From contig NW_003157229.1 of NCBI RefSeq assembly GCF_000003605.2, positions 439,561-463,375 on the forward strand: a stretch of 23,815 nt of DNA, given 5' to 3'. The position numbers and the translations under genes were made by a program. Shown piece by piece: positions 1 to 11,211 of the stretch (position 1 is the first letter of the stretch; each line of letters opens with the position of its first letter). Below the pieces are notes generated by a model. The model saw only the letters and a list, made by a program, of their open reading frames with translations, was not told where the DNA came from and did no database searches. This DNA is from Saccoglossus kowalevskii (lineage: Eukaryota > Hemichordata > Enteropneusta > Harrimaniidae).

Positions 1-230
1 CTATTAAAACTTTGTACAAATTTAAAGATGTATGGTTTGGTTGATTCTTATATAGAGAAATTCAAACACAGATATTGTGTTGTTGTATGTCGGCAGTAGT
101 TGTCTGTTTTCACTTATTATCAATTAGTATTGCTTGACCACATGCCCTCTGTGCAAACTCATTAAGTAATGAATAACATGGCTTCCTGATTAATTGACAG
201 TGCTCGTTATACTTTTCTGTTAATGTGGAG

Positions 231-330
231 CGGTCGTCCTCTACACACACGCGCGAGAATTGAGTTCGAAACAACGCATGCAATAAACGCAAAGGCTCAT
301 CGGTAGACGCTTGTTTTAAACAGTTATGAC
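231..330 (+). repeat. Dispersed repeat, copy 1 (pairs with 22811-22916)
   Basis: A roughly 100-bp segment shares clear similarity with 22811-22916 in the same orientation. Shared blocks include GGTCGTC, CACACACG/CACACACA, GAATTGAGT, AAACGCAAAG(A/G)CTCAT, GGTAGA(C/T)GCTTGTTT and TAAACA. Small indels separate the blocks. I see no protein homology. It is probably a relic of a short interspersed element. Confidence 0.75.
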
Positions 331-2199
331 CATATAAGGGTTTTTATTTCTCTAACGCATTCCTCAAAGCAAAGTCATTTCATAACAATATGAATACTAA
401 TATGTATGCTCCATTTCTTAAACAATATCAATATTTAGACCCTATTACGATCAGTTTCGTCATTGTAAAAGAGCGGTTGTTGCGAGTGTTATCACTTGCA
501 AACAGCCATTGATAATAATTTGGCATGACGTCAATATTCAGCAACGAGAACAGTCAGCATATCATTGAAAGCGGGAGTTTACAACTGCAAATGTGTGGCG
601 TTCAGATTTGTATGTATTTTGAAAGTAGTTTGTTTACGTGACAAGTTTACAGGTTTTCTATTTCATTACTAGGGTTCAGTTGATCAATTCCTGTCGACTA
701 TATAATGAATATGACAGAATCCATCGGCAATTATGAAAGAGTACAATGAATGAAAATAGCATAGTCGATTTACAGAGTAAGAATAGCGGGAAAAATAGAA
801 AAAAATATGCCACAGAGTGAAGTAATAAACGCGGAAGATACTTTTATGCTACTCAAAAGAACTACAAGGATGTGTATGTACTCAATCATGGGGCAATACA
901 TCTATTTTTTAGTGTGCAATGATATTTATGTTGTAAGATTTGAAATTAAACATTTTACAAAATTAACTATTTAGAGCCTGAATATTTGAAAACAATGTAT
1001 ATTATCATGTCTCAATAACAAGTGAAAGAGTCGTATGTAGTTTTGACAATTGCTGAAGATTTTATTATTACATTCCTGTTGTTAATAACCAGATAACGTC
1101 ATTCAATAAATTTGTAGTTGTTTAAAAAAACTATAGTCTAATTGCAATTGATGTTTTTTAACAGTTCTTTGTTTTGTCCGGCTTTGATTTCCCATTCTAT
1201 GATAACGGTTTTCCCAATCAAGTTAGATACACGAGTAGTACCTCTACTACCATTTACTTCTAAACTTTTTTTTGGAAAGCGAATGCTTTGCGTCGACAAT
1301 CAAAAAGTTATGACGCTGATATCATCAGATTATGGTTACAACTAAAAATGTCATCGCCAATGTTTCCATCGGCAAATATTAATTGACAAGACCACCTTAT
1401 ATTTTATTCATTTTTTCAATAATTGGGATTTGTTATTTTTACCTATCATCTCATTTGGAGAATTATTACGCATATTTTAGAATCAATAAAGAAATTAACT
1501 CATTAAAAGTGAATTATTAAATATAGTTAGTCCCGCGTTCCTTCTCATCAACCCATATACTGTCAATAATTAATTAGATCATTTCCTATGCAATCGTATT
1601 AAAATGCTTGCGATTTAACTAGTTATATATATATAAACGTGGATAATTGTTGTTTTTTGTACGCGATACGATCTTATTATTTTATTTGATACAAGCTGAT
1701 GTATTTGTTTCTTACCATAAAAAGTTTATAATAACAATAATAAATTTAAAAAGATCAAAATACATAATGCCATACATGAATAGAAGCTTCCAACTTCCAA
1801 TTTCCAACTTCTATTCACTTCGAATCTTTAAATGCAATGTATACATCGCCAATCAATCCAGTAGTGCCGGAATATCGTCTAGATAGAGAAGCTAGAAAAA
1901 CTGTGTGTACTAAGTTAAACAAAAAGCGAATAAATGACCAGCACAGTTAATTTAAAGAGTAACTCGGTCTAATATTGTACAATATGTTTGGTTTCTAAAC
2001 ACTAAGCAGTTTTCTGTTATTTATTGAGTAAATAAAGGAAACCAAAATTCAAAAATGCAAGTCTGAGAAAGAATGATTGTGTTGATAAATTATAACAATT
2101 ATAATACGTCGCGAATATGATGGCTTTATGTGTGTAGAAATATATTCCGCATGTGGTTTTTACGTCAGAGATACAACTTGCGTGTATCCATCTAATCAC

Positions 2200-2310
2200 T
2201 CTAGGCCGTATTTTTGGAGGTGGTTACTGCAATGTAGTGAGGTATTTGTTTGCTCACAAGTGCTAAGGCTCTTTGCCGTCGTCGTGAGTTTAATTCCCAT
2301 ATTTCGTGTA
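2200..2310 (+). repeat. Possible degenerate tRNA-derived SINE relic
   Basis: The block AAGTGCTAAGGCTCTTTGCC followed by GTCGTCGTGAGTTTAATTCCC resembles the decayed anticodon-to-B-box part of a tRNA-type SINE (consensus GGTTCGAATCC). No A box, cloverleaf or flanking duplication could be confirmed, so this is tentative. Confidence 0.25.
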
Positions 2311-2899
2311 GTTAACACTGGTAGAGTGTATTAACAAAATATCTGTTTTCAAGATTGTTATTATACAACATCCTCTGACGGCTTTTGTTCTATCCCATAT
2401 TAATAATAATATAACGTTATCTGGATTAGTTTGTTAGTTCTCATGCTGTCTACTCTGTACATTCGTGATTGCTCTAAGGCATCCAGAGGATATGTAGAAA
2501 CTTACTCTACTCATACAATGACCCGGCCTATTTTGTGAGTTCATTTCGATATATCAAAAGAATTTCTTTCCTGTAATTAGGTTTCACATTTCACATACGG
2601 ATGCTTTTTAGTAAAACAGTTAGATATATTATTACACACACTATACATAAACTAATTCAATATTCAGTAAGATGTGCACGCTCTTATATCAAACTAATGG
2701 TCATGTGACTTTGGTAAGTACGGAATATATCCAATCTAGACAGTGTTCTTTCCTTAATTAGCGCAAGAGTTGAACTTAATAATATACCTGATTTAATGCA
2801 ACACAACAATAACTATCTTGTCTTAAAAAAATATCTTTGTATGATCCCATATTGGAAATACCATATTCCTAAACATGAGAGACATGGTCAATAATTTCA

Positions 2900-2921
2900 C
2901 TCTACTTTCTTGCATTTTTAG
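2900..2921 (+). promoter_or_regulatory. Splice acceptor of the receptor terminal exon
   Basis: A pyrimidine-rich run (CTCTACTTTCTTGCATTTTTAG) ends in AG at 2920-2921. Homology to mGluRs starts directly after it. The in-frame TAG at 2919-2921 makes this the boundary of the open frame. Confidence 0.85.
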
Positions 2922-3404
2922 CTAATCATCAGCGGAGTGTGGGCGATCGTTTCACCGCCGAGTGCCATCCTCGAAGCTCCGGTCGACAAAGAGAAACGGG
3001 TAGACCTCAGTTGCAACATTGGAGCTTCAGAAGTCATCACCTCCGTCACCTACAATCTTCTTCTCATCATTCTTTGCTGTTGGTTTGCTTTCAAGACACG
3101 TAAAGTACCTGATAACTACAACGAGTCGCGTTTCATTACGCTTAGTGTGTACACTACACTGGTGATATGGCTAGCGTTCATCCCAACTTACATAACCATC
3201 AACAATTCATCGTTTAAAGTAGCCATCCTTTCATTTGCCACCCTCCTCAACGCTTCGGTAACTTTGATATGTTTATACGTACCTAAACTATATGCTGTAC
3301 ATTTTGTTAAAGAGATCGACACCACAACCATGAATGCTTATGTAGCGGGTAATCGCATAATGCCCATGGAACATCTGTCCACGGTGAATCTCTCTCGTTC
3401 GTAG
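2922..3404 (+). CDS. Terminal exon of a metabotropic glutamate receptor-like class C GPCR (TM5-TM7 and tail)
   Basis: This exon encodes 160 residues from a phase-0 splice acceptor (T-rich tract, then TTTTTAG, AG at 2920-2921) to a TAG stop. An in-frame TAG overlaps the acceptor itself, so the coding sequence cannot extend upstream without splicing. It begins in TM4 (LIISGVWAIVSPP). It continues through extracellular loop 2 with the family cysteine (DLSCN), which normally bridges to TM3. TM5 runs into the hallmark third intracellular loop FKTRKVPDNYNESRF. TM6 carries YTTLVIWLAFIP and TM7 ends in the conserved VPKLYAVHF. These blocks are diagnostic of the mGluR/CaSR-like seven-helix domain, and the YTT..IWLAF.P form points to mGluR rather than CaSR. 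The cytoplasmic tail is only about 30 residues, with no proline-rich Homer-type site visible. Known family role: a plasma-membrane receptor that senses glutamate through an N-terminal Venus-flytrap domain and signals through G proteins. Ligand and subgroup cannot be inferred, because the ligand-binding exons are absent. Confidence 0.93.
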   Translation, partial: LIISGVWAIVSPPSAILEAPVDKEKRVDLSCNIGASEVITSVTYNLLLIILCCWFAFKTRKVPDNYNESRFITLSVYTTLVIWLAFIPTYITINNSSFKVAILSFATLLNASVTLICLYVPKLYAVHFVKEIDTTTMNAYVAGNRIMPMEHLSTVNLSRS

Positions 3405-4245
3405 CGATTTGTTTGTGTAATTGTATTCATGTTGTAAGACGAGTCTCAAAAAACCTTGTATAACTTGTAAATTTAATTAATTGATATGTTATTAATATGC
3501 GTTATTGACATCCATGTGTACTTGTATAGTTCCCTGTATATATTTACTGTAAATAGTCTCGCAAATTACTACCACTATTTCTTTAATTTAGATATTTGGC
3601 AAAGTTAGACAAGGTAAGTATTACCACTGCCAGTCAGTTGACCCCCAGAATTGGAAAATATAACAGCACCTATGGAGATTGTATGTAATATCTGTATTAT
3701 TTTCAGTTTCCAACTTTTCCGGCAGAAGACCCGGGCCTGAAGATATTAGCCAGTTTAGTTTACCACGCGCGGATTCAGGGTAGGCGCGCGCAAAAAAATG
3801 TTTAAATCAATTGACAAACCCAACCCACGTCAATAGGAACCCCCCCCCCCAATCTTACCGAATTTATGGATCCGTCAGTGTTAACAGTTATTGGAGTACC
3901 ATTAATTTAGTTGTTATGGGACTATGTACCTGCCTGTATTCACCGTTTCATCAACCCATTCAGCAAAAAAATGATAAGAAGTTTTTATTTGTTTACGTTA
4001 TCAGTTGTCAGGATCGCTGACACTCACCAGTTTTAGTGTGAAAAAACCTTATGTTGAAGTGGTGAAGCCTTAGATTACAACATTGCTTCACTTTCAGCTT
4101 CCATGGTTGTAGCTTTATTTCCGGTCAACGTCTCTGACCCGGAAGTTGATTATTTTACATCATTTTTCTTCTTCGTTGCCTGGACTGGGCATTACAGTTT
4201 ACCATAATATATCTGACCTTTTTCTCATTGGTCGAATGTCTTACT
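3405..4245. other. Presumed receptor 3' UTR and downstream DNA
   Basis: No coding homology was seen. The stretch holds a perfect donor-like AAG|GTAAGT at 3611-3619, a GC-richer patch at 3720-3795 with CACGCGCGG and GGCGCGCGC, and an 11-base C run at 3840-3850. Confidence 0.5.
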
Positions 4246-4624
4246 ATGGACTGTTCATTTGATGGAAAATGCGGCTGCAACTCAACATGTTTCAGAAGGT
4301 GGCATTTAGGTTATGCATGTGTATTACATTTGAAAATGGATGATCCACATCTATTCGTCATTTATGCCCCAGCTCCTTTAAGATAACACCACCAGTTTAC
4401 ACCAATGTACTGGTGGTACTGCCATTCATGGTGTTTACAACATCAGATACATTCTTGCTATCTCTCTATGCCCCCAACTGGTATGCTTTCATTACCATGC
4501 TGCAAACACAAATAAGAAGGCCCTATCCACGGTGGAAAACGTCAAATCAGTAAACAGCATCATGTTGACTATTAGTTTGAATAGGAACATTGCCGAAGAA
4601 GACACATTTAAAACACTGCTCTAG
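4246..4624 (+). other. Unassigned GC-richer patch with two abutting open frames
   Basis: An ATG-started frame of 46 codons (4246-4386) begins MDCSFDGKCGCNSTCFRRWH and includes five Cys. A second frame, shifted by +1, is open for 80 codons from 4382 to a TAG at 4622-4624 and contains YNIRYILAISLCPQLVCFHY and NIAEEDTFKTLL. I recognise neither. The composition is less AT-rich than the surroundings, which would fit a decayed coding fragment broken by one frameshift. However, the second frame has no early ATG, and chance open frames of this length are expected in a window this size. Confidence 0.25.
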
Positions 4625-4661
4625 GGGCTGTCTCACACGCATGCTGTGGCGCCGCCGAAGG

Positions 4662-4681
4662 TTGGTCACACCACTGACCAA
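4662..4681 (+). other. Small hairpin TTGGTCA / TGACCAA
   Basis: Seven-base perfect inverted arms with a 6-base spacer lie just downstream of a CpG-containing GTGGCGCCGCCG run. A role in transcript 3'-end structure is possible, but nothing else supports one. Confidence 0.4.
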
Positions 4682-7600
4682 AAGTAGTAAGACTACTTTG
4701 TTTAACTTTAACAAATATCTAACTTAAACAAATAATGTAAGCAATTGGAGTGACTATAATAAAGAAGGATGCTTGTTGCAGCAGTCCCTCCATAGGATAT
4801 ATAGTCTACTATTCCCCGAATGTTTCCAGAATTTAGCGTTTGTGTACTGTGCCATTCTAATGTTGTACATACTTGCATTCCTAAAGTAAACAATTGTACG
4901 ATAATATGACATTCTTTCAGTTTTGAGTCGCCCACGCATTGTTGAATTATTATTATTAATATACAAGTTATAAGTTTGTTATTGTAGTGGAAAAGTTATA
5001 ATACGTTTCTGTGGGCAATTGATTGACAATTTTCTATGTTCATAAACCAGCCAATGTGGAATTGTGATCTGTGTACAGTATGAATTGTGTAATATACGTG
5101 TTATTATGGAACATACAATCCCAAGTGTGAAAATAATTTTATTGGCATTATTGACAATGACAACGTGGCTTTGTTCATGTTTAATTCGTTGTCTTTTCTC
5201 CGTTTTTCTTATCATGTAATGTGTGAACTTTTCAACTTTCGACAGTATTTTATTGACATGAAAGGTAAAATTATACAATATTTACTTATTGTTAACACTT
5301 TGTTTTGCCCTTCATTGTATAATAAATAGGACACACTAATTGTCAATCAGCATTTACAGTTTGTAATATGTTATGGTTAAGATCTATATCACGTGTTTAA
5401 TATCAGGTGATCTTCACAGATGTGTCCCCGAGGAAGTCAGTAACTAGTCATTTGTGTGCAGAATTCTGCACGTTGATTTTGAATTAGATATTTATTAGAA
5501 TTGGGCATTTTCACCTAGTCATTGAAAGAAAGTATTCACTACACGCTATTTGAAGCAGTTTGGGGACAGTGAAATGTCTGGGGTTATAGAAAATCCAAAG
5601 ATTTGTGCTTTTTGGTAATGATTTCCCCCTATACAAATACAAAGTCACATACCTTGATTTCATTTCGTATTGTAAGTATTGTAAGATGTTATAGCATCAA
5701 TGCCAGCTGACAAAACTGTCCATACCTTCACAATTAATTTAAAGATCATTATCAAAAGATTTGTTGTTGTTCTCATTAACAAAATACATTTGAGATTGTC
5801 TAAGGGATTAATTATTTAGAGTTCATTCGCCGCCAACAAATATCGGATAACGAACATAAAAAACGAAATATTTTCTTGGTGGAGAATAACCTCTTTAACA
5901 TACATACATATAAAATCATATAAAGTATTAAAACAAAATAATGCTTGACCTTCGGCATGAAAGTTGTGACGCACTCGTAGCATGGTCGTTTATGTAACTG
6001 CAAACACGTATTAGAATTAAATAGCACCCATGGTGACAATCGAGTTCTGGGTGTGTTTTATAGTTTCCAAGTTACTGAACGCGCTCGCAATGGAAAATGG
6101 GTTGGGGTCGATTTTACAATCAGTCGTCTGTGAGCGTTTTTGAATCAGTTTATCGTAAGTTGAATCTATAGGCTTGTATGTTGTCCTCCAGAAATAGTTT
6201 ACAAATGAACGTATGGTTAACATAAGAATATAAATGGCATTTTGTCCATATATAAGTGTATGAATGCAAAGCACATTTTCTATATTTTATGAGAATTTTG
6301 TGACCTTTCAAAGATAATGTTGGATTTATTCAATACAGAATACGTATGTGCAGTACAGAACTGAAGCTGGTATAGTAAAATAACTGCCTGGAAAGGAGTC
6401 AATGTCGATTCGACACATTCGTGCACGTATGGTAGCTCGGCAACCAGTTAACTTCGGGGAATCACTGTATAAATAGTCTTTATAGTAGTGTTACAATAAC
6501 TAAAATTATTGTAGCACTCAGTCACGGAGCTAACCGTATAATAATAATTCTGACCACGAGTTTGAAAGGTAACTACTGGCTAGATCCCATAACTCTTGTT
6601 CGCCATCACATTTGATGAATGTTCTCCTTTTCCGCGAAGGGGGGCAAGGGCTTGCCGACATCGACACACTGGCATAAATTACATGGAAGTACATAGTTTT
6701 TATGCAATACATATCTGGAATATTTGCAGATAACTATGAAACAATATTTTTTTGTACAAAAATGTGTTGAAACTAATGCAAACATTTCAAATGAAGTACG
6801 TTTATTTTTCATAATAATCGGTTAGAGTGAAAATATAGAATAATAGAGATGTAATTTATTTTGGAAGAGTAAGTTGATGTTGAATTTACAAAAGGTCCAT
6901 AAAACGGTTGTCTACAAAGTGATACAACTCGCGCTGACATCGTTGCAACAGTAATAATTATTCCAAGATCCAATTCCCATTTGATCTCATATAATAGACG
7001 TCGTATGACAGATACTGAAAAATGGCAGATGGCAGGCGTTTTGTCTAACAATGTTATTCTTGACATTTAGATTATGACGAACAACGGAAATGACACGCGT
7101 ATTTTATGAACTTAGGGTCGACGATGACATATCTTGGTTCGAGGTTTTTCTCATGCATGCGACAGTTATCTTACAGAAGCTGACGTGATAATCACTATCA
7201 TGACGGAGTAATTTCTGACTCATTTATCGGCGAAGCATTGTAATTGAAACATACAATATTTGTCAATCGCTTTATTCATTTTGTTTTATACAAGTTAAAT
7301 AGTATCCTGACTTATCATACATTGTTTCAAAATACGGATTCTGTAGTGCGACGACAACAGCGCGAACGTGGTAGAAACCGCCGCAGTGTGTTCTTTTGTT
7401 TAATTTTTTATATTCAGCCAATTAGAGGCTTTCCCGCTAATTTCTTACATGGCCAGGATCGTATCGATGTATATCAAGGGTATACTGTAAGTTCTGTGCA
7501 ATTTTACATATTGTGTTATATCGCGTTGTAAGTCTCCGGATTGCCAGTGGGCTTTCTGTTAGTAAATAAAAATAAATCCTGAGTTTATTACATGTCGTTC

Positions 7601-7811
7601 TACTGTGGTGATTGGTGCTGATTGTGTAATAGATAATTTTGCATACTAATTTTAGCTATTTCCCATAATCGCAACGTATTGTCCCCACATATCAATTGGA
7701 TTGTGAGTAGTGAGGACAATTCTTGCATCGTTTGGTTACGCTTCAATGTAAGCCTATAACGTTTAAAATCGTTGCTACAAACAACCTAAATAAATCTAAA
7801 CCCGGCTGCAC
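4682..7811. other. AT-rich intergenic stretch; no gene recognised
   Basis: I checked both strands. Open frames in the 60-95-codon range occur, but none shows family motifs, sensible splice borders or codon bias. Short palindromes are present, such as GGCAAGGGCTTGCC near 6645 and TGTCGATTCGACA near 6405. Confidence 0.55.
4758..4763 (+). terminator. Candidate polyadenylation signal (AATAAA) for the receptor gene
   Basis: This is the first canonical AATAAA I see on the + strand after the receptor stop codon, about 1.35 kb downstream. A second lies near 5321. In AT-rich DNA such hexamers are frequent by chance, so this is only a candidate 3' end. If a shorter UTR is used, it relies on a non-canonical signal. 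Confidence 0.25.
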
Positions 7812-8303
7812 ACCACCCTCTACAACGCGTCAGGTCGTGGAGGGTGGTCTGTGTCTGGTAAATGACGCGACACAACGGACTTAATGGGTTTTCCCGTCGC
7901 GTCGTAGATTCCGAGCATGGTTGGTTTTATCTGTGGCGCTATGTTGCTTTGGGTGGCGTGCATTGCCCGTGGTGTCGTGAGACACCAACCAGAGAGTGGG
8001 ATTTGACGCGCGCTACATCATACCGCCGCGTGGCGTTGCAGTTCAGCATTCTCAATTATAGAAAAACATACTGAAGAAATAAGTTTATTTTAATCAATCT
8101 GTTGAACTCAACATGCTTGCAAAATAAGAACAAATACACAAATGTCATTGTCATACACGGATCAACAAGCTGCAACTTTTGTTGACAAAAAATGTTGATT
8201 CGTGTATCATGCAATGTTGCAAGTTGACAACCTGCAAGAAATGTTCGTATCTCAAGTTGCAACATTTTGACCACAGTCTGTCACGGGGTCAACTTCGGTT
8301 GAC
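7812..8303 (+). other. CpG-dense tract with a series of hairpins
   Basis: The first part (7862-8035) holds 19 CpG dinucleotides in about 175 bp, far above the rest of the window. Inverted repeats follow one another: 7812-7823/7837-7848 (12 bp, one T.G), 7864-7871/7896-7903 (GACGCGAC/GTCGCGTC), 7970-7976/7981-7987 (GTGA loop), 8153-8167/8193-8207 (15 bp, one G.T), 8213-8222/8257-8266 (10 bp) and 8288-8293/8298-8303 (TTCG loop). Both mismatched pairs are wobbles only on the + strand. An open frame of 70 codons (7862-8074) overlaps the CpG part but has no recognisable homology. It may be a structured non-coding RNA, a foldback mobile element or a CpG island; the sequence alone does not decide. 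Confidence 0.4.
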
Positions 8304-8416
8304 AGCATTGATACGCCATCATTATCAATATTGCAGCTTGCTATCTGCATATTTGGTTGGTAAAACGCTTCATGTTCAAATAAATTGCATGAACACACTT
8401 ACGAAACGTTGGAAAT

Positions 8417-8535
8417 AAAAACACACAAACAAACAAACAAACAAAAACAACAACAACAACAACAACTACTACTACCATTACCATTACAATGAGCAGTAGG
8501 ACGACAACAAGAGCAAACAAAAAAAAAGAAAAGAA
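8417..8535 (+). repeat. Compound simple repeat (CAAA)n-(CAA)n-(CTA)n and A/G-rich tail
   Basis: CA and CAAA units pass into eight or so CAA units, then ACTACTACTACC, and later AAAAGAAAAG-type purine runs. The valine- and phenylalanine-rich open frame on the opposite strand is an artefact of this repeat. Confidence 0.85.
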
Positions 8536-8854
8536 AAGAGAAAAAGCATACATATCTGAGAATGAATAAAAAAATAATTTGACAATAAATGTCATGACTT
8601 CGAGTATTCGATCGCCGTTACCTTAGTCGAGCAATAAAAAACAACCGTGAAATGTGGTTTTTTCGATGCTGCCTATTTATAACTTTTTAATATATCGAAT
8701 TTATATTAAATTCTATGTAACGAGACAATAACAATGAAATGCGTTCTTTACGATTTCCACAGACTATTCAGCGTCAATTGATGTGCTCAAAAGTGCGAAC
8801 GGGTAAAGTGACGGCTACATTGTGACATACGAGTGGAACAGCACCCTTAACAGA

Positions 8855-8876
8855 CCCCCCCCCCCCGCCGCCCCTA
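8855..8876 (+). repeat. Poly-C tract (12 C, then CCGCCCC-type)
   Basis: Twelve consecutive C residues (8855-8866) run into GCCGCCCC. Similar C runs occur at 3840-3850 (11 C) and 15901-15914 (9 C, A, 4 C), all C on the + strand. The opposite strand could form G-quadruplex-like structures, but this is inference. Confidence 0.8.
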
Positions 8877-11087
8877 TCGATATGATTAAAATTGTGGCAA
8901 TTAATATAGATCATGGGCACACTATAAAAATGTGTTTCGGTAACAACAATGTCCAAACGTCATTCATATTTTGCATATACCTAAAGTAAACGAAATTGTT
9001 GATCATAAACGTTTATATAACAGCATTGGAACAAACCGTGGTCGAGTTGTAAACATGTGTGGGCGATAGTAAATAGTAAATTATTATCCTCATTACAAAA
9101 CTCCAAAACGTGTTCCGATTTTTAATGTAAAACAATCAGTGTGAATACAAACGGTCTATGTATGATACAAATACATACTCACAAAATAAATTGTTGGCAG
9201 AAGAGGACTAAACTAAATGAGGGACAGCCTGGAAACTTTTAGTACTGTAACAATAATAATTTAATGCGTCTTCACATAAAATGTCAAACGTTCCAATTAG
9301 TCTATAGGAATATCTGCAGGGGGTGTCATCATTATATGTACATATCAGAGTTGAATTACATCATTACTGAGATATTAAGATATTCCGGTGATGTATGAAT
9401 TGTACTCAAAATATGTAGTCGATGATAGTCTTGATAATTTGAATCTCTGTAATCTAATACTGCACAAATAGTCGATTATATATAAACACTTCCTTGCAGT
9501 AGTTGTTCAGTAATTGTGCAAGGTACCTTTGAATTTTACATAAACAATATAATGTGCACATGTTGATTACATGTCATAAAAACCATAGTGAACCGTTGTT
9601 TTGTATGAGAAAATTGTATCACAGTGCAAGTACTTGTTTTCAACAGCAACTAGGTTTATGACAGCTCTCACAATACATGTAATAATTTGAAAATGGGTAT
9701 TCTAATACAGTGACCATTCACATTAGCATATTATGAACTATACATTACTGCCTGTTTTTATACATACAACACATATATACACACGATAGTTGTCAAAATA
9801 TTTTTATTATTTTGATTTTTATGAAGTAAAATTTAACCAGGAAGAGCGAATTATAGAAATCACACACAATAAAAACTATTACTGAAGAACTGGTCTATAA
9901 AATAAAATTCAATAAATACATATAAATAAATAAAAGAGAAAAACAAATAATATATACAAATACTATATTGATTTAAAACATGTTGTCAGCTAAATGTACA
10001 CAAAAAGAAATTTATACATAATAAGTATGTTGTATCTACAAATAATTTGATATAAAGTAATACTAAATCGATGTGCTCCACGTGGTGGTTCATTTGACAA
10101 ATACACTGGTGGTGTGTCTATTGATTTGACCGGGTCAGCAAACAAGTAAATGTTTTTGGCAAAAGTAAAGCATATAATTTATTTGAGAATCACATGATCC
10201 AAATACAGATAGATTCACTTCTCAATTCAAATATAAAACCTAGATGCATAAGATGTATACAACATACCTAAAAGATAAAGATACAATATCAGTTTAACCT
10301 TTGTTGTATGATACATTATGTGTTGATGAAGCGTTAGCACTTAAAATGGAATTCAACAAAGATCCCAAGATATCATTAATTTAATGCATGCAGCTTTCAG
10401 TCGTGAATAACAGAATAATGGTGCACTGCTCTACAGGTCTGACAAATGTGGTCTTTCTAAGCAGGAAGAATTTATAATCAAATAATGCACATATATTTAT
10501 TTTATCAATTAATTCCAACTCTAAGCCATATGTGATGATTGTATACACTTTTGTATATCGCATAGTAGCGGGGAGTTAAAACAATACAATGTCAGAGACT
10601 GCTTTTATGGACATCAGACCGTATAGCCAAGATAGGGGAATGTTTAATTCTGCTTTTACAGGAGAGTTAAGCATTCTGCAGTTCCATATTTGTTTTATTC
10701 ATTTTCAGTATATCCGAGTGGTTATACATTAGAAGATGTGAAAAGGTTTCAATAAATAGGAAATAAAACTGTGGATCAGCACATTGCAAACGTGTAATAA
10801 TCACTGTTTGGAAAGTTCTGACCACCTTGAAATCGCATTCCTTTTTGATATTTACTATCATTATGGCTAATACAGACAATCTAACATAATTAGATCCCTG
10901 CACAGTTTCATCAAACATACTAATAAATTAATTTATTAAGGTGAATACAGTATTTATATCACTCATCTGTGTACACGATATCTCGTTAATATATTGATAT
11001 AGAAGACATACCCATGCGTGAATTAAATAAACATTAATTTTGTATTTCATATGCCATTCCACTCAATATTCCATATACTATATCACA
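8877..11087. other. AT-rich intergenic stretch; no gene recognised
   Basis: There are no motifs, splice-bounded frames or RNA genes. Part of it (9830-10010) is low-complexity A-rich sequence with scattered AATAAA units. Confidence 0.6.
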
Positions 11088-11211
11088 ATATCATGTTTCT
11101 TTCAATATTGTACAAACTATATCATGTTTCACTCAATATTGTACAAACTATATCATGTTTCACTCAATATTGTACAAACTATATCATGTTTCACTCAATA
11201 TTGTTAATTTC
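11088..11211 (+). repeat. 31-bp tandem repeat, four units
   Basis: Units start at 11088, 11119, 11150 and 11181. The unit begins ATATCATGTTTCACTCAATA and ends TTGTACAAACT. Units 2 and 3 are identical, unit 1 differs by two bases (TTTC for CACT region), and unit 4 loses its last bases. A decayed fifth unit (CCACTCAATATT...) precedes the array near 11059. Confidence 0.92.

Larger units (their letters stand above)
1..2921. other. Upstream intron or intergenic DNA of the receptor gene; no gene recognised
   Basis: The stretch is AT-rich with stops in all frames at short intervals. I found no receptor exon (the TM1-TM4 region with its SPxSQ-type motif is absent) and no RNA gene. Apart from the repeat at 231-330, the only suggestive site is a weak tRNA-SINE-like box near 2265-2300. 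Confidence 0.6.

Noticed and set aside
2655-2713. Possible extra receptor exon ending at a GTAAGT donor (2714), 208 bp before the terminal exon and in a compatible phase
   Set aside because: The donor is good and the frame is open from 2651, but the encoded residues do not resemble the segment expected before TM4 (no SPxSQ-type motif). Kept only as a possibility.
7244-7531. 95-codon + strand frame with a basic RRQQRERGRNRR patch
   Set aside because: No homology, no splice borders that fit, and an ordinary chance length for the window.
7862-8074. 70-codon + strand frame in the CpG-dense tract
   Set aside because: The frame is open because the tract is GC-rich. The protein is not recognisable, and the nucleotide-level hairpins explain the sequence better.
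8341-8595. 84-codon - strand frame with long Val run and apparent membrane segment
   Set aside because: Translation of the CAA/CTA simple repeat.
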